Assembly (NCBI GenBank): GCA_048270425.1
Contig: JBLWSY010000013.1
Coordinates: 51,954 to 115,953, forward strand
From: Oceanospirillum sp048270425
Lineage (GTDB): Bacteria; Pseudomonadota; Gammaproteobacteria; Pseudomonadales; Halomonadaceae
Reading direction: 5' to 3'
DNA: 64,000 nucleotides
Below the pieces are notes generated by a model, which was not told where the DNA came from, searched no databases, and saw nothing but the letters and a program-made list of their open reading frames with translations. The translations under genes were made by a program, and so were the position numbers. Positions 41,867 through 50,634 of the stretch are shown one piece after another (position 1 is the first letter of the stretch; every line of letters starts with the position of its first letter).

Positions 41867-42040
41867 AAATGTGACCGGTTTTTCAGAACCTCATTTTCAG
41901 ACAGCGAGAAACCGGTGTTGTGCGTCACAAATGAATTTAGGTTTCAGCCAACGGTTTCAGAGCCTTCTGACTGTTAAGGTTAGAGCGAAAGCGGATTTAG
42001 CGCATCGCTTCTGCTGCTTGGCTGTATCGAGGAGGCCGCT

Positions 42041-43963
42041 ATGAGCATCTTTAGTCATGTACAAAACCGTTTCGACCGGGTCCAGCAGGAGGAGTACAGC
42101 CTGCAGGAGTATCTGGAGATCTGTAAAAATGATCCGATGGCTTATGCCTCTGCAGCGGAACGAATGCTGAAGGCGATTGGCGAGCCTGAGGTGATCGACA
42201 CCGCTAAGGACTCTCGGCTTAGTCGTATTTTTTCGAATAAGGTGATCCGCCGTTATCCGGCTTTCTCTGAGTTCTATGGTATGGAAGAGGCCATTGAACA
42301 GATCGTTTCCTACTTCCGCCATTCCGCTCAGGGACTGGAAGAGAGCAAGCAGATTCTTTATCTCTTAGGCCCGGTAGGTGGTGGTAAGTCCTCTCTGGCG
42401 GAACGCCTGAAGGCGCTGATGGAACGTGTCCCTTTCTATGCCATTAAAGGTTCGCCGGTGTTTGAGTCACCTCTGGGGCTATTCGATCCTGATGAAGATG
42501 CCGAGATTCTGAAAGAGGAGTTCGGTATTCCACACCGCTACACCACCTCCATTATGTCGCCATGGGCCGCTAAACGCCTGAAAGAATACGGTGGTGATAT
42601 CTCTAAATTCCGGGTGGTGAAACTCTACCCGTCCCGTCTGGATCAGATCGCTGTGGCTAAAACAGAGCCCGGTGATGACAACAATCAGGACATCAGTGCG
42701 CTGGTGGGTAAAGTCGATATTCGTATGCTGGAAGACTTCTCACAGAACGATCCGGATGCTTACAGCTTCTCCGGTGGTTTGTGTCGGGCTAACCAGGGTT
42801 TGATGGAGTTTGTGGAGATGTTTAAAGCGCCAATCAAGGTGCTGCACCCTCTGCTGACGGCCACACAGGAAGGTAACTACAACAGCACCGAGGGTATGTC
42901 TGCGATTCCTTTTCAGGGTGTGATTCTGGCGCACTCGAATGAATCCGAGTGGAAATCATTTAAGAACAACAAGAACAACGAGGCCTTCCTTGACCGGGTG
43001 TATATCGTCAAGGTGCCTTACTGTGTCCGTGTTTCTGAAGAGGTGAAAATCTACGAGAAACTGCTGGAAAACAGTTCGCTGCATAGCGCCCATTGCGCAC
43101 CGGATACTCTGAAAATGCTGGCGCAGTTCTCGATTCTGTCCCGCATGAAAGAGCCGGAAAACTCCAGTATCTACTCGAAGATGAGGGTCTATGATGGTGA
43201 AAACCTTAAAGACACCGACCCGAAAGCCAAGTCGATTCAGGAGTACCGCGATAACGCGGGTGTCGATGAAGGTATGGAAGGTCTGTCGACTCGTTTTGCC
43301 TTTAAAATCCTGTCTAAGGTGTTCAACTTTGATGCCACAGAAATTGCGGCCAACCCGGTTCATCTGCTCTATGTACTGGAAAACCAGATTGAACAAGAGC
43401 AGTACGCGCCGGAGATTCGTGAACGCTACCTGCGTTTTATCAAAGAGTGGCTGGCACCGCGTTATGTGGACTTTATCGGCAAAGAGATTCAGACCGCGTA
43501 TCTGGAATCCTACAGTGAATACGGTCAGAACATTTTTGATCGCTATGTCACCTATGCCGATTTCTGGATTCAGGATCAGGAGTTCCGGGATCCTGAAACC
43601 GGTGAGCTGTTTGATCGTCAGTCCCTGAATGATGAGCTGGAAAAAATCGAAAAACCCGCAGGTATCAGCAACCCGAAAGATTTCCGTAACGAGGTGGTGA
43701 ACTTTGTACTGCGCGCCCGTGCCCAGAACAATGGCAATAACCCATCCTGGCTAAGTTACGAAAAACTGAAAACCGTGATCGAACACAAAATGTTCGCCAA
43801 CACTGAAGAGCTACTGCCTGTGATCTCCTTTAACGCCAAAGCTTCTTCCTCTGAGCAAAGCAAACACGAGGACTTTGTAGCCCGCATGACTGAACGGGGC
43901 TACACCGAGAAGCAGGTGCGTTTGCTGTCGGAATGGTATTTGCGCGTGCGCAAATCCCAGTAA
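42041..43963 (+). CDS. prkA: PrkA/YeaG-family serine protein kinase
   Basis: YeaG is a stress-induced AAA+-like serine kinase of starvation and stationary phase. The 640-residue protein has the family length, an AAA-type PrkA domain with Walker A LLGPVGGGKSSLAERL (about 108-123) and a C-terminal kinase-like domain. GGAGG lies just before the ATG. It is the first gene of the prkA-yeaH-spoVR cluster, conserved in many proteobacteria. In E. coli, yeaGH depends on stress or nitrogen sigma factors. I looked for a GG-N10-GC sigma-54 promoter here and did not find one with correct spacing. Confidence 0.95.
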   Translation: MSIFSHVQNRFDRVQQEEYSLQEYLEICKNDPMAYASAAERMLKAIGEPEVIDTAKDSRLSRIFSNKVIRRYPAFSEFYGMEEAIEQIVSYFRHSAQGLEESKQILYLLGPVGGGKSSLAERLKALMERVPFYAIKGSPVFESPLGLFDPDEDAEILKEEFGIPHRYTTSIMSPWAAKRLKEYGGDISKFRVVKLYPSRLDQIAVAKTEPGDDNNQDISALVGKVDIRMLEDFSQNDPDAYSFSGGLCRANQGLMEFVEMFKAPIKVLHPLLTATQEGNYNSTEGMSAIPFQGVILAHSNESEWKSFKNNKNNEAFLDRVYIVKVPYCVRVSEEVKIYEKLLENSSLHSAHCAPDTLKMLAQFSILSRMKEPENSSIYSKMRVYDGENLKDTDPKAKSIQEYRDNAGVDEGMEGLSTRFAFKILSKVFNFDATEIAANPVHLLYVLENQIEQEQYAPEIRERYLRFIKEWLAPRYVDFIGKEIQTAYLESYSEYGQNIFDRYVTYADFWIQDQEFRDPETGELFDRQSLNDELEKIEKPAGISNPKDFRNEVVNFVLRARAQNNGNNPSWLSYEKLKTVIEHKMFANTEELLPVISFNAKASSSEQSKHEDFVARMTERGYTEKQVRLLSEWYLRVRKSQ

Positions 43964-44081
43964 GGCGTAGTGCAAACTGTATGTTTGCGCGTTGAATCCG
44001 AAAGGCATTCGCAAGGCAATAACCCGGGGCGCTGTTGCATCCTTGATAGCGGCAGTGGCCCGCAACGGGTCTTAACTTAAA

Positions 44082-44109
44082 CCGGATGAAAGCCTGGCCT
44101 TTCATCCGG
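44082..44109 (+). promoter_or_regulatory. 11-bp perfect hairpin between prkA and yeaH
   Basis: CCGGATGAAAG (44082-44092) and CTTTCATCCGG (44099-44109) form a perfect stem with a 6-base loop and no U-run, so it is more likely an mRNA stabiliser or processing site than a terminator. It ends 32 bases before the yeaH ATG. Weaker hairpins (GTGCAAAC/GTTTGCGC at 43969) lie in the same 178-base gap. Confidence 0.5.
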
Positions 44110-44141
44110 CATAGGTTGGCCGGTGCAAAAGGAGCGTTCGC

Positions 44142-45422
44142 ATGAGCTTTATTATCGACCGACGCCTTAACGGCAAGAATAAGAGCGCGGTAAACCGACA
44201 GAGGTTTTTGCGCCGTTATCGTAATCACATTAAAAAGGCGGTGACCGACGCGGTTAACCGTCGCAGCATCACCGATCTTGAACATGGTGAGAAGATCAAT
44301 ATTCCCACCAAAGATATCAACGAGCCTGTATTCCAGCAGGGGCAGGGTGGTCATCGTGAAATCGTCAGCCCCGGTAACAAAGAGTTCCAGCAGGGCGATC
44401 GATTCAGCAGGCCTCAGGGCGGAGGCGGCGGTGGTGGTTCCGGAGAGGGCAAAGCCAGTAATTCCGGTGAAGGGGAAGATGAGTTTTCTTTCTCTATCAC
44501 CAAAGATGAGTTTCTGGAGTTTATGTTCGACGGCTTAGAGCTGCCTAACCTTGTGCGCAAAGAGTTCAGGGATATGGAGTCTGTTAAGCAGGTTCGCGCG
44601 GGCATTGTCAAAGATGGCACCCCTGCCAAGGTGAATATTGTGCGTTCCATGCGTAATGCTCAGGCGCGCCGCCGTGCAATGACCAGTAAAAGCCGACGCA
44701 AACTGCGTGAGCTTAAAGCTGCCCTTGAAGAAGAGCTCGGTAAAGATGAATTGCTGCGCAGCTCAGTACGTGTTGAAGAGCTTGAAGCAGCCATAGCGCA
44801 GCTGAAACAAAAGATCGAAAGCGTTCCTTTTCTGGATACCTACGACCTGCGCTACAACCATTTCCGTCAGGAACCTCAACCCAGCAATCAGGCGGTGATG
44901 TTCTGTCTGATGGATGTTTCCGGTTCCATGACACAGTCACACAAAGATATGGCCAAGCGTTTCTTTATCCTGCTGTATCTGTTTCTTGAGCGTAACTATC
45001 AGAAGATCGAAGTCGTTTTTATACGTCACCACACCAGTGCTACTGAAGTGGATGAAGAGACCTTTTTCTATTCCCGAGAAACCGGCGGCACTATTGTCTC
45101 CAGCGCGATCCGTCTGACGCAGGAAGTGATCGCCAAGCGCTTTTCCCCCAGCGAGTGGAATATCTATGTTGCTCAGGCCTCAGATGGTGACAACTGGGAT
45201 GATGATTCCACCAATTGCAGCAAGATTCTGGTGAATGAGCTAATGCCTTTGCTGCAGTACTTTGCCTATGTTGAGATCACTCCGCACGCCCATCAGTCTC
45301 TGTGGGAAGAGTACGAAGGGGTTCGGGCTAAATTTCAGGATCGTTTTGCCATGGAGCAGATCGTTAGTGAGGCTGATATCTATCCGGTATTCCGGGAGTT
45401 GTTCAGGAGGAAAGAGGCATGA
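44142..45422 (+). CDS. yeaH: YeaH/YhbH-family (DUF444) protein
   Basis: This is a 426-residue partner of PrkA in the stress cluster. The N-terminus reads MSFIIDRRLNGKNKSAVNRQ, then FLRRYRNHIKKAV, the family start. A glycine-rich stretch (GGGGGGSGEGKASN, about 86-99) follows. The C-terminal half has a von Willebrand A-like segment with the metal-site motif MDVSGSMTQSHKDMAKRFF (about 258-276). Its biochemical role is unknown. The stop overlaps the spoVR start (ATGA), so the two are coupled. Confidence 0.93.
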   Translation: MSFIIDRRLNGKNKSAVNRQRFLRRYRNHIKKAVTDAVNRRSITDLEHGEKINIPTKDINEPVFQQGQGGHREIVSPGNKEFQQGDRFSRPQGGGGGGGSGEGKASNSGEGEDEFSFSITKDEFLEFMFDGLELPNLVRKEFRDMESVKQVRAGIVKDGTPAKVNIVRSMRNAQARRRAMTSKSRRKLRELKAALEEELGKDELLRSSVRVEELEAAIAQLKQKIESVPFLDTYDLRYNHFRQEPQPSNQAVMFCLMDVSGSMTQSHKDMAKRFFILLYLFLERNYQKIEVVFIRHHTSATEVDEETFFYSRETGGTIVSSAIRLTQEVIAKRFSPSEWNIYVAQASDGDNWDDDSTNCSKILVNELMPLLQYFAYVEITPHAHQSLWEEYEGVRAKFQDRFAMEQIVSEADIYPVFRELFRRKEA

Positions 45423-46984
45423 GCGAGCATACTGAAAACAAAGCCATTTCTGAACCGGATAACAAGCGTGAACCTATTTCCAAAGGTTCCGAGTGGAGCT
45501 TTGAGCTGCTGGAAGATTATGACCGCGAGATAGGTCGTATTGCCAAAGAGTACCGGTTGGATACCTACCCTAACCAGATTGAAGTGATTACCACAGAGCA
45601 GATGATGGATGCTTATTCATCTGTCGGTATGCCTTTGGGTTATCACCATTGGTCTTTTGGTAAGCAGTTTCTTTCCGTTGAGCAGGGCTACAAGCGTGGG
45701 CAGATGGGGCTGGCTTATGAGCTGGTGATCAACTCCGATCCCTGTATCGCTTATCTGATGGAAGAGAATAGCATGACGATGCAGGCGCTGGTGATTGCCC
45801 ATGCCTGTTATGGTCACAACTCCTTCTTTAAAGGCAACTATCTGTTCCGCACCTGGACGGATGCCAGCTCTATTGTCGATTACCTGCTGTTTGCGAAAAA
45901 GTACATCAGCCAGTGTGAAGAGCGCTATGGTGTCGAAGAGGTCGAGACGCTGCTTGATGCTTGCCATGCTCTGCAGAACTACGGTGTTGATCGTTACAAA
46001 CGGCCGTCCCCGATCTCCGCTGAAGAGGAACAACGACGTCAGGCTGAGCGGGAGGATTATCTGCAGCAACAGGTGAACCGGTTATGGAGCACGATCCCGC
46101 AGATGAATCATGATGAAGAAGGTGCAGCCCAAAGCCGGGCTCGCTACCCGGCTGAACCTCAGGAGAATCTGCTTTACTTTATCGAGAAAAATGCTCCGCT
46201 ATTGGAACCCTGGCAGCGTGAAGTGGTGCGTATTGTGCGTAAGATTGCCCAGTACTTTTATCCACAGCGCCAGACTCAGGTGATGAATGAAGGTTGGGCA
46301 ACCTTCTGGCACTACACCATTATGAATCACCTGTATGACGAAGGACGCGTTACTGAAGGTTTTATGCTGGAGTTCCTGCAGTCTCATACCAGTGTGGTTT
46401 ATCAGCCGCCCTATAACAGCCCGTATTACAGTGGAATAAACCCTTACACGCTTGGTTTTTCAATATTCACGGATCTCAAGCGTATGTGCGAAGAACCTAC
46501 AGATGAGGACAAAGTCTGGTTCCCGGATATTGCCGGCAGCGACTGGTTGGATGCGTTGCACTTTGCGATGCAGAACTTTAAAGACGAGAGTTTTATTCTG
46601 CAGTATCTGTCGCCGAAAGTGATGCGTGATCTTAAACTGTTTTCTATTGTTGATGATGATAAAGATTCAGAGCTGGAGATCTCAGCAATTCATGATGAGA
46701 GCGGGTATCGTAAACTCCGCGAGCAGTTGGCTGCGCAATACAATCTGGGAACCCGGGAGCCGAATATTCAGGTCTACGAAGCGGATATTCGGGGTGATCG
46801 TTCGCTGACGTTGCATCATTACGCCTACAATCGGCGGCCTTTGGATGCTTCAGCTCAGCAGGTGATGCGGCATTTACATTATCTGTGGGGATTCCCGGTG
46901 CATCTGAAATCCATTTCAGATGGCGGTGAGGTTCAGTCTTTTCAGTGGCCTGAGGTTTCTGAAGAAGGAGCCTCGGCGGCCTAA
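45419..46984 (+). CDS. SpoVR-family protein (YcgB type)
   Basis: This 521-residue cytoplasmic protein belongs to the SpoVR/YcgB family, which in non-sporulating proteobacteria accompanies prkA and yeaH in stress and stationary-phase clusters. Conserved segments include YPNQIEVITTEQMMDAY, YGHNSFFKGNYLF and NEGWATFWHYTIMNHLYDEG. A C-terminal region of unknown fold with RSLTLHHYAYNRRPLD follows. Its function is unknown. It is translationally coupled to yeaH by a 4-base overlap. No clear terminator was seen before the convergent HiPIP gene. Confidence 0.93.
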   Translation: MSEHTENKAISEPDNKREPISKGSEWSFELLEDYDREIGRIAKEYRLDTYPNQIEVITTEQMMDAYSSVGMPLGYHHWSFGKQFLSVEQGYKRGQMGLAYELVINSDPCIAYLMEENSMTMQALVIAHACYGHNSFFKGNYLFRTWTDASSIVDYLLFAKKYISQCEERYGVEEVETLLDACHALQNYGVDRYKRPSPISAEEEQRRQAEREDYLQQQVNRLWSTIPQMNHDEEGAAQSRARYPAEPQENLLYFIEKNAPLLEPWQREVVRIVRKIAQYFYPQRQTQVMNEGWATFWHYTIMNHLYDEGRVTEGFMLEFLQSHTSVVYQPPYNSPYYSGINPYTLGFSIFTDLKRMCEEPTDEDKVWFPDIAGSDWLDALHFAMQNFKDESFILQYLSPKVMRDLKLFSIVDDDKDSELEISAIHDESGYRKLREQLAAQYNLGTREPNIQVYEADIRGDRSLTLHHYAYNRRPLDASAQQVMRHLHYLWGFPVHLKSISDGGEVQSFQWPEVSEEGASAA

Positions 46985-47042
46985 ACCATAATCTCCGGCT
47001 TGTAAGAGGGTTTAATCGCCAGATGATAAGTCTTTAAAACGG

Positions 47043-47333
47043 TTAAACCTTCTTCACCCACGCCTGGCACCAGCCTTCCGGTGCAACGCTGTTTGATGAG
47101 AAGAGCACGCAGCCGTTATCCAGAGGATTAAACAGCTGACAGTTAGCGCATACCTGCCCTTTCTGATACTTGGGATGCTTTACACGACTGACATCGCTTT
47201 TGTAGTGCAGGGCTTTAGCTTCAGCGGAGCGTTCAGACAATAGCGGAAAAGCGGCCAGAGCGGACTGGCTGACAAAAGGTATGGCTGGCAAGGTACAAGC
47301 CATCATCAGGAATTTGCGACGACTAATATGCAT
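47043..47333 (-). CDS. High-potential iron-sulfur protein (HiPIP)
   Basis: This is a periplasmic one-electron carrier with a [4Fe-4S] cluster. The 96-residue precursor has a Tat signal (SRRKFLMMACTLPAIPF, cut probably after SALA). The mature part has the four cluster cysteines: CANC (about 62-65), C75 in NGCVLF, and C89 in EGWCQAW. Spacing fits the HiPIP family. It lies downstream of a c-type cytochrome gene on the same strand, separated by a strong hairpin. The two could share an electron path, but that is not shown. Confidence 0.92.
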   Translation of the reverse strand: MHISRRKFLMMACTLPAIPFVSQSALAAFPLLSERSAEAKALHYKSDVSRVKHPKYQKGQVCANCQLFNPLDNGCVLFSSNSVAPEGWCQAWVKKV

Positions 47334-47353
47334 CTTTCTATCTCCTAAACGAC

Positions 47354-47384
47354 AAAGGGCCCGGTAGTAACCGGGCCCTTTTTA
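47354..47384. terminator. Strong hairpin between the cytochrome and HiPIP genes
   Basis: AAAGGGCCCGG (47354-47364) pairs perfectly with CCGGGCCCTTT (47371-47381). The T-run is longer on the plus strand (TTTTT) than on the minus strand (TTT). It could end the cytochrome transcript or readthrough from spoVR. Confidence 0.65.
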
Positions 47385-47400
47385 AAGCAGTGACCAGAGC

Positions 47401-47712
47401 TTACAGAGAGCTAAAGTATGCTGCCAGATCCGCAATGTCCTGATCGCTCAGGTTTGCAGCCTGAGGCGTCATCAGGGCTGCAGTTGCACCGCCGCGCTGA
47501 CCTGCTTTATAGGCTTTAAGAGCGTTTTCCAGATACTGAGCTTTCTGGCCAGCCAGGTTCGGGTACATTGGAACCATGCTCACACCGTTAGCACCGTGAC
47601 AGGCTGCGCAAACAGCTGCTTTTGTTTTTCCTGCTGCTGCATCGCCAGCAGCCAGAGCGGAACCAGAAGCGGTCATTGCAACGATACCGGCAACAGCTAA
47701 AAGTTTTTTCAT
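47401..47712 (-). CDS. Small class I c-type cytochrome (c553-like)
   Basis: This is a periplasmic electron carrier. From ATG 47712 (AAGGTGA six bases upstream) the precursor has 103 residues: a Sec signal (MKKLLAVAGIVAMTASGSALA) and a mature domain of about 82 residues. The haem-binding CAACH is at about 35-39 and the axial methionine probably lies in ALMTPQAANLSD (about 79-90). A longer frame adds ten residues without a good ribosome site. Related cytochromes c5/c4 serve terminal oxidases or denitrification; the partner here is unknown. Confidence 0.9.
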   Translation of the reverse strand: MKKLLAVAGIVAMTASGSALAAGDAAAGKTKAAVCAACHGANGVSMVPMYPNLAGQKAQYLENALKAYKAGQRGGATAALMTPQAANLSDQDIADLAAYFSSL

Positions 47713-47894
47713 AAGATTCACCTTAGGTCTTTTTATCATCAAGCTTTTTTTAAAATTATCACTGAGCGCTTTAGACCAAGATAAGAATCAAAACGCTCCG
47801 TGGTTGTAAACCGTGCACGTGATCAAAGCAGATGGCATTGCCTCACGCATTGGCGTAAATCATATTTGTCCTAAGAATACTCTCTTTCAGGGAT

Positions 47895-47928
47895 AAAAAA
47901 AGGCGGTCATAAGTATCATGCCGCCTTT
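47895..47928 (-). terminator. Terminator of the secreted unknown gene
   Basis: On the minus strand a GGCGG/CCGCC stem with a long loop (47901-47924) is followed by seven U (47894-47900). It lies 33 bases downstream of the gene at 47961-48821. Confidence 0.65.
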
Positions 47929-47960
47929 GAGTATTATTCTTTATGATGAGTTCCCGGTAT

Positions 47961-48821
47961 TTATGGTGTCCGGGAAGGGCTGAATAAACGAGGTTTTTGC
48001 ATTGTCCGGCGTGATATCCAGTTGCCAGCACGCTCTTCACCTGTTGCGCCTAAATGATAGCTCTGCAGGCCGTCCGGTTGAATGTAATAACGAATTGTAC
48101 CTGTCTTATCCAGATGGTACTGCTCGATAAAGTAAACCGGTTCTACATTGATAGTCTCATACATCTCAAAGCGGTAGCGATTCAGAATGTCGCCATCGCT
48201 GGTGACCATGAGTTCACCTGTCGTGCTGTCTTTATACTCTTTTTTCAGCTGGATAATCGCCTGAGTTCCCTGCTCGGACTGCTGATCAAACAGGTAGCGG
48301 ATGCCCAGCGCTGCTGAGGGCTGATCAATAAACAATGTCTGGAAATTGCGGGACAGGAAAGGCGCAGCTTCAGTACGGGCAGAGATATGGTTTACATCAC
48401 TCATATCAGGAGAAACACTGTACCGGAAACTGCCAAAGAACAGCTCGTAGTGATTTTTACTGGCTTCGTAATTGATCAGTACTTCTTTCAGTTCGGTGCC
48501 TGGCAGGGTGCGCAGAATAAAACTATCGGGATGGGCAGAAACTAAATTACCGTCTTCTGCTTCAGAAAACAGCGGGCGGTAAACCAGTTCCTGCGGTCCG
48601 GATACATAAGCTCGCACGAGAAGTGACTGACCTTCGCCGATTGGATTGAACACGCGTTCAATAGTTGCTCTGTTTGGATCTAATTGGTCGGAAAGAAGCA
48701 GACGGAAATGTTGGAGCGCATCATCGGAATTTTCCGAACTGCCTGCAGCAAAACTCGTCTGTTGGGTGAACGACAGCGTGATGAAAAGAGTTATGCTAAA
48801 GACGTATTTGATAAGTGACAT
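47961..48821 (-). CDS. Secreted hypothetical protein
   Basis: I do not recognise this 286-residue protein. It starts with a clear Sec signal (MSLIKYVFSITLFITLSFTQ, probable cut near FAA-GSS). The mature domain of about 260 residues is rich in beta-strand-type sequence and ends in a basic, proline-containing tail. No cysteine, lipobox or catalytic motif is evident. It probably resides in the periplasm or is exported. It is divergent from the beta-CASP hydrolase gene with no operon partner. The composition is normal for the chromosome. Confidence 0.75.
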   Translation of the reverse strand: MSLIKYVFSITLFITLSFTQQTSFAAGSSENSDDALQHFRLLLSDQLDPNRATIERVFNPIGEGQSLLVRAYVSGPQELVYRPLFSEAEDGNLVSAHPDSFILRTLPGTELKEVLINYEASKNHYELFFGSFRYSVSPDMSDVNHISARTEAAPFLSRNFQTLFIDQPSAALGIRYLFDQQSEQGTQAIIQLKKEYKDSTTGELMVTSDGDILNRYRFEMYETINVEPVYFIEQYHLDKTGTIRYYIQPDGLQSYHLGATGEERAGNWISRRTMQKPRLFSPSRTP

Positions 48822-49064
48822 TTTGGGTCGCAGGCTGATGCAGTTTGGTGATTAATTATGTTGACTCTACCCCTTATAAACACGGTAATCTAGCGATAAT
48901 TGGTGCTTTTTGATGATAAACGGTTGCTAAGTGTCAATTATGTTTAGTTATGTCAAAACTTCAGTTTAGTGGTATTTCTGGCTCAGGTTTTACCCTCGTC
49001 GTCAGACAGATTTTGTCGTAGCTGTTGGACGGATTTTGACCGGCCTGAGCATAAGGAGTGTGGT

Positions 49065-50492
49065 ATGCATATTGAGTTTCATGGTGCAGCGCAGGAGGTC
49101 ACCGGATCCTGTCATCTGATTCAGGTTGGCCATTACCGGATTCTTCTTGATTGCGGATTAATTCAGGGTGGTAAGTATGGCGAGCAGCGCAATGCCGAGC
49201 CTTTCCCCTTTGATCCGAAACGTATTGATGCCGTCGTCCTGAGTCATTCCCACCTTGATCACTGTGGAAGGATTCCTCTGCTGGTGAAGCGGGGTTTTAA
49301 AGGGCCTGTTTATACTCAGAAAGTATGTCGCGAAATGTGCGGCATCATGTTCCGGGATGCCGCCAATATCTATGATCACGACACCCGCACCATTAACCGC
49401 AAGCGTGCACGAAAACATCTGCCTCCTGTCGAGCCACTTTATACCGCTGATGATGCTGAAAAAGCCCTGCAGCACTTTCAGCCGAAAGATTACGATGTTG
49501 AAGATGAGATTCTGCCGGGAATCCGTATCCGCTTTAAGGATGCGGGGCATATTATTGGTTCTTCTATTGTCGAGCTCTGGCTGGAAGAGGGACGGCATAA
49601 ACGCAAAGTAGTCTTTACCGGTGATCTTGGTCATAGCGAAGCGCCGATTCTGAGAGACCCGACACCTATTCCGAATGCTGATGTGGTGCTGATGGAAAGT
49701 ACCTACGGAGGACGCTGTCATCGCCCCTGGCAGGAAAGCATGGATGAGATGGGGCAGATTCTGAATGAAGCCGCTCAATCGAAAGGCAATATTCTGATTC
49801 CGTCGTTTGCTGTTGGTCGTACTCAGGAGCTGCTGTATCTGTTCAGTGAGTACTTTGATGAGTGGAATCTGGGGCGCTGGCAGATCTTTCTGGATAGCCC
49901 CATGGCGATTGAAGCGACAGAGGTCTATCTGAATCACTGCGAGCTCTATAACAAAGAAGCCAAGCAGCGGGTTCTGAATCATCAGGCGCTGAATAGCCTG
50001 TCCAATCTGCGTTTAACCAAAACACCGGAAGAGTCGATGGCGCTGAACCGAATCGCCTCCGGGGCTATTATTATTGCCGGTAGCGGAATGTGTGAAGGCG
50101 GCCGCATTCGGCATCACTTCAAATACCAGCTCTGGAAACGGAACACCAAGGTGTTAATGGTGGGTTTTCAGGCCAAAGGCACTTTGGGGCGACAGCTGGT
50201 TGAGGGTGCGGAAACCGTTAAACTCTGGGGGGAAACCGTTAATGTCGGTGCAACGGTTCATACTGTTGGTGGTTTTTCGGCTCATGCCGATCAGGAAGAG
50301 CTGATCGGTTGGCTGCAGCATTTTAAGAAGCAACCAAAAGTTATTTTGGTGCACGGTGAACCCGGAGCACAGGATGCTCTGCAACAGGAGGTTGAGCAGC
50401 GTTTGGGGTATAGACCTGATATCGCGAAACCGGAGCAGAAGCTGGATCTGATCCAGATGAGGTATGAGTCTCTGGAAAAATCAGCAGGCTAA
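49065..50492 (+). CDS. Metallo-beta-lactamase/beta-CASP/RMMBL-domain RNase-like protein
   Basis: The protein has the plan of CPSF/RNase J-related ribonucleases: a metallo-beta-lactamase fold with the zinc motif LSHSHLDHCGRIP (HxHxDH, about 56-68), then a beta-CASP domain. A C-terminal RMMBL region follows, with VHTVGGFSAHADQEELIGWL (about 400-420). The start is ATG 49065 (AAGGAG, spacing 7), giving 475 residues that begin MHIEFHGAAQEVTGSCHLI. A longer frame of 32 residues is unlikely. It may process RNA, but the substrate is not known for bacterial members of this subgroup. Confidence 0.9.
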   Translation: MHIEFHGAAQEVTGSCHLIQVGHYRILLDCGLIQGGKYGEQRNAEPFPFDPKRIDAVVLSHSHLDHCGRIPLLVKRGFKGPVYTQKVCREMCGIMFRDAANIYDHDTRTINRKRARKHLPPVEPLYTADDAEKALQHFQPKDYDVEDEILPGIRIRFKDAGHIIGSSIVELWLEEGRHKRKVVFTGDLGHSEAPILRDPTPIPNADVVLMESTYGGRCHRPWQESMDEMGQILNEAAQSKGNILIPSFAVGRTQELLYLFSEYFDEWNLGRWQIFLDSPMAIEATEVYLNHCELYNKEAKQRVLNHQALNSLSNLRLTKTPEESMALNRIASGAIIIAGSGMCEGGRIRHHFKYQLWKRNTKVLMVGFQAKGTLGRQLVEGAETVKLWGETVNVGATVHTVGGFSAHADQEELIGWLQHFKKQPKVILVHGEPGAQDALQQEVEQRLGYRPDIAKPEQKLDLIQMRYESLEKSAG

Positions 50493-50565
50493 ACTCTGGT
50501 CATTCCTCTTAGCCTGTTATGCTGTTTTGCAGGGCATGACCCGATAGGGTTAAGTCTTTAAACTA

Positions 50566-50596
50566 AGCCAAACTCTTTATCGGGTTTGGCTTTTTT
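50566..50596 (+). terminator. Terminator after the beta-CASP gene
   Basis: AGCCAAAC (50566-50573) pairs with GTTTGGCT (50584-50591), followed by six T. Confidence 0.8.
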
Positions 50597-50634
50597 CATC
50601 CTGTTCAGTCAACTGAAATAGAAAAGGAATACCT

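Noticed and set aside
41821..41870. Sigma-54 promoter for prkA
   Set aside because: TTGGCA elements occur, but the GG to GC distance is 13 or 6, not the required 10.
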